From an uncultured Eubacteriales bacterium (GTDB lineage: Bacteria > Bacillota > Clostridia > Christensenellales > Aristaeellaceae): a DNA stretch of 17,616 nt. Below the pieces are notes generated by a model that was not told the origin of the DNA, ran no database searches, and saw only the letters and a list, made by a program, of their open reading frames with translations. Of the stretch, positions 15,001 through 17,616 are shown piece after piece. Location of the stretch: the NCBI GenBank assembly GCA_900553265.1, contig USDD01000059.1:1-17616 (forward strand), written 5' to 3'. Positions within the stretch are counted from its first letter, which is position 1. Each line of letters opens with the position of its first letter. The position numbers and the translations under genes are program-made.

Positions 15001-15699
15001 TCAGCGCCGCTCCAGCTGCAAAAGCGCCTTGAAGATCTCCATGTCGTCGGGCGTGGTCAGCTTGATGTTCTTTTCCGAGCCCGCGCAGAAATAGATGGTC
15101 TCGCCCAGCTCCACCATCAGCGTGCAGGAGGCCACCGAGTTGGTGATGCCCCTCTCCAGCGCCCGGCGATGCGCGTCCGCCAGCCGGCCCAGCGCGAAGC
15201 CCTGCGGGGTCTGGGTGCGCTTGAGCTTCTCCCGGGGATAGGTGGAATGGGTGGAAATCTGATCCTCCGTCTCCAGCATGGCCTCCTGACAGGGAATGGT
15301 CACGATGGCCGAGCCGTGCTCCCGCGCCGTGGCGATGCAGCCGGAGATGATGTCCTGCGACACCATCGGGCGAATCGCGTCGTGCACCAGCACCAGATCG
15401 TCCGGGGAATAGTGCTTTTCCAGTTCGAACACGCCGTTTCGGATGCTGCCCTGGCCGTTTGCGCCGCCGGGAATGATGTGCCTGAGCTTGGTAATGCCGT
15501 ACTGGCGCGCATAGGCCGCCAGAATGGAATCCCAGCCCTCGACGCACACCACGGCGATCGCGTCCACGTCCGGGTGCTTCTGAAACGCCTCCAGAGTATA
15601 GGCAATCACGGGCTTGTCCGCCACGGTGAGAAACTGCTTGGGAATCTCCTGTCCCATTCGCATGCCGCGGCCGCCCGCGATAATCAGCGCGATATTCAT
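15001..15699 (-). CDS. TarI/IspD-like cytidylyltransferase
   Basis: 232 residues from the ATG at 15699, which has GGAGG 7 bases upstream; the longer frame to 15753 starts inside the -35 box. The enzyme joins CMP from CTP to a polyol or sugar phosphate. Motifs: AGGRGMRMG (8-16), P20-K21-Q22, VLVHDAIRP (103-111), TPQGF (164-168) and NIKLTTPDD (211-219). VCVEGW (51-56) resembles TarI (ribitol-5-phosphate cytidylyltransferase) more than IspD. The TDEA segment of IspD is replaced by NSVASCTLM (187-195). With LicD, SDR and TagF-like genes downstream, a surface-polymer role is far more likely than isoprenoid synthesis. First gene of the operon. Confidence 0.88.
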   Translation of the reverse strand: MNIALIIAGGRGMRMGQEIPKQFLTVADKPVIAYTLEAFQKHPDVDAIAVVCVEGWDSILAAYARQYGITKLRHIIPGGANGQGSIRNGVFELEKHYSPDDLVLVHDAIRPMVSQDIISGCIATAREHGSAIVTIPCQEAMLETEDQISTHSTYPREKLKRTQTPQGFALGRLADAHRRALERGITNSVASCTLMVELGETIYFCAGSEKNIKLTTPDDMEIFKALLQLERR

Positions 15700-15724
15700 C
15701 CAATCGCCTCCAGTTCTGCCTCTC

Positions 15725-15753
15725 ATTATACAAAATTGGTCGAATGAAGTCAA
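15725..15753 (-). promoter_or_regulatory. Sigma-A promoter of the surface-polymer operon
   Basis: On the minus strand TTGACT (15753-15748), 17-base spacer, TATAAT (15730-15725, consensus). The -35 box directly abuts the hairpin at 15754-15795. Confidence 0.93.
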
Positions 15754-15795
15754 GAATAACGCGCCGCGGGGAGCCGTCCCCGCGGCGCGTTATTC
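15754..15795 (-). terminator. Long perfect hairpin ending the LarA-like gene
   Basis: A perfect 19-bp stem (15754-15772 with 15777-15795; GC core CGCGCCGCGGGGA, outer AT part GAATAA/TTATTC) with a 4-base loop. It begins two bases after the larA-like stop. No separate T-run follows; the AU-rich foot of the stem takes that place. It probably also insulates the polymer-operon promoter from read-through. Confidence 0.8.
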
Positions 15796-15797
15796 GC

Positions 15798-17063
15798 CTA
15801 TGCCTCCCACAGTCCCAGCGCGGGATTGGGGATGAAGTAAATCTCCTCGCCGTCCGGAAGCGTGTTCCAGCCGGGAGTCAGCCCTTCCGGGTCGTATCGC
15901 CGAACCGCCTCGTCGTAGGGCATGCTGGAATAGTGCGCCTGCTCCAGCTCCCCGGCGCTCAGCGCCCGCGTGCAGTAGGTGATGGTGAACCGGCCGTCGG
16001 ACGAGCCGTGAATCAGATGGGCCGCGGCCGAGAGGTTCTCCCGAAGGTCGGCGCACTCGGGCCGCTTCAGCAGCCGGAGAATCTCCTCCCGCCCGCAGTA
16101 GCCGTACCGGCGCAGCACCGGGTCGATCTGCGCGTCCTCGGCAAAGCCCGCCACGCCGGGCGCGAGCACCAGCAGCTCGCCGCCGTCGGCGATGGCCTTG
16201 CGCGTGCGATAGACGGCCTTGTTGCCCAGCCACGTGGTTTTATACTCCGAGGGATCGAGCCAGACCACCATCTTTCGCACCCTCCGGTCCAGATGGATCA
16301 CGTTCTTCTCCCGGGCCAGCGCCACCGCCTCCTCGAAGCGGCTGCGCTCGCGCCCGATGAACAGGCCGTGCACCGCCGCGTCCTCGCCCCGGGCAGTGGT
16401 CACGGTGAGGAGATAGCACAGCGGCACGTCCTGAAGAAAACGGGTCTCGGCGTAGTCGTAGAGCTCGCGCACGGGCGTGTGATCCCGCCCCATGATGCGC
16501 TCCAGCCCATACAGCGCGCCCAGCATGTGGGAGCGGTTGATCATCTCGATGCCGCCGCAGCCCACGAACAGGTTTTTATTGCGGTTGGCCATGCCCGCCA
16601 CCTCGTGGGGAACCACCTGGCCGATGGACAGCACCAGATCGTAGCTCGGATCCATCACCCGGGCGTTGAGCTCCACGTCGATGGGCTCCGCCATCGTCCC
16701 CTCGGACAGCCGCGCGACCACCTCCGCCGGCACGCAGCCCAGCTTCTTCGTGTCCGTGCGCCAGTTGTGCACGATCATTTTCTCATAGGGAATGCCGGCG
16801 AACATTCTCTCCCACTGCGCCCGGGTCACAGGCGTGTGGGTGCCCAGCGCCGGCATGACGTCCACCTGACAGTCCGCCGGCAGCAGCTCGCACAGCAGCT
16901 GGGTGAGCGTTCCCGCCGCCGAGTGGAAGCGCGTGAAGTCCGGCGGCAGCAGCAGCACCTTCCTCAGTCCCGCGCAATCGCCCAGCGACCGCTGAAGCGC
17001 CGCGCGCAGCTCCGCCCGGGACAGCCCCGCCTCCGTCTCTGCATAAACCGCCTGTGACCGCAT
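15798..17063 (-). CDS. LarA family nickel-pincer racemase/epimerase homologue
   Basis: 421 residues, typical of LarA. Lactate racemase LarA uses a nickel pincer nucleotide covalently bound to a lysine. The known LarA residues (D72, R75, H108, H174, K184, H200 in Lactiplantibacillus numbering) map by motif and spacing to D42 and R45 (PDFTRF), H76 (ALGTH), H153 (VVPHEVAG), K163 (RNKN) and H179 (NRSH); the spacings H153-K163-H179 (10 and 16) equal H174-K184-H200. The glycine-rich stretch before the lysine usual in LarA is replaced by AGMANRNK. Related proteins (LarA homologues, DUF2088) act on various 2-hydroxy acids, so the substrate is not assigned. The cofactor genes larB, larC and larE are not in the window. 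ATG with GGAGG 7 bases upstream; own promoter and terminator. Confidence 0.88.
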   Translation of the reverse strand: MRSQAVYAETEAGLSRAELRAALQRSLGDCAGLRKVLLLPPDFTRFHSAAGTLTQLLCELLPADCQVDVMPALGTHTPVTRAQWERMFAGIPYEKMIVHNWRTDTKKLGCVPAEVVARLSEGTMAEPIDVELNARVMDPSYDLVLSIGQVVPHEVAGMANRNKNLFVGCGGIEMINRSHMLGALYGLERIMGRDHTPVRELYDYAETRFLQDVPLCYLLTVTTARGEDAAVHGLFIGRERSRFEEAVALAREKNVIHLDRRVRKMVVWLDPSEYKTTWLGNKAVYRTRKAIADGGELLVLAPGVAGFAEDAQIDPVLRRYGYCGREEILRLLKRPECADLRENLSAAAHLIHGSSDGRFTITYCTRALSAGELEQAHYSSMPYDEAVRRYDPEGLTPGWNTLPDGEEIYFIPNPALGLWEA

Positions 17064-17117
17064 TGATATTCCTCCATCCGACGTTTTTTGAGGGAGAATC
17101 CCTCGTCCTCCGCCGCC

Positions 17118-17146
17118 AGTTTACCATATTTCCGCCCGGGAATCAA
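17118..17146 (-). promoter_or_regulatory. Sigma-A promoter of the LarA-like gene
   Basis: On the minus strand TTGATT (17146-17141), 17-base spacer, TAAACT (17123-17118). The leader then carries a small hairpin, GAGGGA/TCCCTC (17090-17095 with 17099-17104), close to the expected transcript 5' end, before the ribosome site. Confidence 0.7.
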
Positions 17147-17181
17147 TCGCGGCGCGCATTTTCTCCGCCCGGACAGAATTC

Positions 17182-17212
17182 AGCGCCGGCTGAAATTTGC
17201 TCAGCCGGCGCT
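17182..17212 (-). terminator. Hairpin overlapping the end of the right-edge gene
   Basis: A perfect 12-bp stem AGCGCCGGCTGA/TCAGCCGGCGCT with a 7-base loop. On the minus strand the first arm contains the last codons and the TGA stop (17201-17203) of the right-edge gene. The tail GAATTCTG is only weakly T-rich, so it is a moderate terminator candidate. Confidence 0.6.
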
Positions 17213-17616
17213 TCCATCGATGATTTCCAGCGCTTCGCGAATCGGCTTGTATGCCCGATCCGTTCCGTCTGCGTCATAGTCCCGAATCCAGACGGCGCAA
17301 TGCTCGCTCACTCCACAGAGCGTCACGCAGCATTCGCCCAATCGACCCATCCCCTGCAGCGCGTCGAGCAGACCCTTTCTCTCATATTCCAGATAGAATT
17401 TTCGGTTCTCCGCCGGAAAGCCGCTTTCATTTATTCCAATGTAGCCAACCAGCACCGGCTCATTCCCGCCGTCCTCGTGCCGATAGTACAAAAGCTGCGT
17501 GTCGGCGCCTTTGCCATCCCACGAGCCGAATCGCTCCGAGGCCAGCAGCCTGTCCCGGTTCGCGGCGATCTTCTCCAGATTTTCCTCGTTCACAATCGCC
17601 GCGTCCACCGGCAGCG
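17201..17616 (-). CDS. Unrecognised protein, 3' part (5' end off window)
   Basis: At least 137 codons are open to the window edge. A GTG at 17608 could start it, but no ribosome site is visible in the 8 bases available, so I treat it as truncated by the window. I do not recognise a family. The visible part is soluble and acidic with no membrane segment. It has a YIGINESGFP turn, a YLEYERKGLLDAL helix and a GECCVTLCG strand with three Cys, then WIRDYDADGTDRAY and a C-terminal helix (REALEIIDG). Base and codon use match the neighbours. It is the only gene of its unit visible here and is separated from the larA-like gene by a hairpin and a promoter. Confidence 0.6.
   Translation of the reverse strand, partial: LPVDAAIVNEENLEKIAANRDRLLASERFGSWDGKGADTQLLYYRHEDGGNEPVLVGYIGINESGFPAENRKFYLEYERKGLLDALQGMGRLGECCVTLCGVSEHCAVWIRDYDADGTDRAYKPIREALEIIDGSAG

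Noticed and set aside
15001..15699. Housekeeping ispD of the MEP isoprenoid pathway
   Set aside because: Context with LicD, SDR and TagF-like genes and the TarI-like W56 region argue for a surface-polymer cytidylyltransferase, though biochemical proof is absent.
14033..15733. 566-codon minus-strand frame across the cytidylyltransferase and licD
   Set aside because: Out-of-frame shadow of two genes with complete motif sets in another frame.
13798..15747. 649-codon plus-strand reading frame antisense to the polymer operon
   Set aside because: It mirrors the codons of licD, the epimerase and the cytidylyltransferase and shows no start signals or domain.
15700..15753. Upstream TTG start for the cytidylyltransferase
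   Set aside because: The TTG is part of the -35 box, so it cannot be in the transcript; the ATG at 15699 has a good ribosome site.

Overview
The window looks like a GC-rich Bacillota chromosome, most likely an anaerobic gut-type Clostridia. The signs are strong Shine-Dalgarno sites, sigma-A promoters with 17-bp spacers, a YhaM-type exoribonuclease, a DUF1858 redox protein, a rubrerythrin-like protein and LicD/TagF-type polymer genes. Species-level placement cannot be made from this alone. There are 14 complete or nearly complete genes plus one partial gene at each edge. I see no rRNA, tRNA, CRISPR array or insertion sequence.

Left edge (1-1749): the 3' end of a plus-strand gene for a Cys/His-rich repeat protein, with five nearly identical 117-bp (39-codon) units and a degenerate sixth. 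It is followed by about 470 bases without a convincing gene but with at least six potential hairpins.

Region 1750-3640: a minus-strand Myb/SANT-like DNA-binding protein and a divergent plus-strand sugar-phosphate nucleotidyltransferase with a clean promoter and a bidirectional terminator.

Region 3641-8975: a six-gene minus-strand unit. In transcription order it encodes a DUF1858 CxxC protein, a ferritin/rubrerythrin-like protein, a phosphohexomutase, YchF, a CPBP membrane protease and RlmH. A promoter lies at 8941-8969 and a terminator at 3608-3637.

Region 9041-11908: a membrane-anchored parvulin-type foldase (minus) and a YhaM-type 3'-5' exoribonuclease (plus). They diverge from a 276-base region that holds both promoters and several inverted repeats.

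Region 11968-15753: a tight minus-strand operon, promoter to terminator: TarI/IspD-like cytidylyltransferase, LicD-family transferase, NAD-dependent epimerase/reductase, then TagF/TagB-like polymerase. The last three genes overlap or nearly overlap. It probably makes a CDP-activated polyol or sugar and builds or decorates a phosphodiester cell-surface polymer.

Right edge (15754-17616): a LarA-family (nickel-pincer racemase/epimerase) gene with its own promoter and terminator, and the 3' part of an unrecognised gene running off the edge.

The best candidates for something under-described are the four-gene surface-polymer operon with an epimerase where TarJ might be expected, the LarA homologue that keeps the cofactor ligands but lies without larB/C/E in view, and the expanding Cys/His repeat protein.
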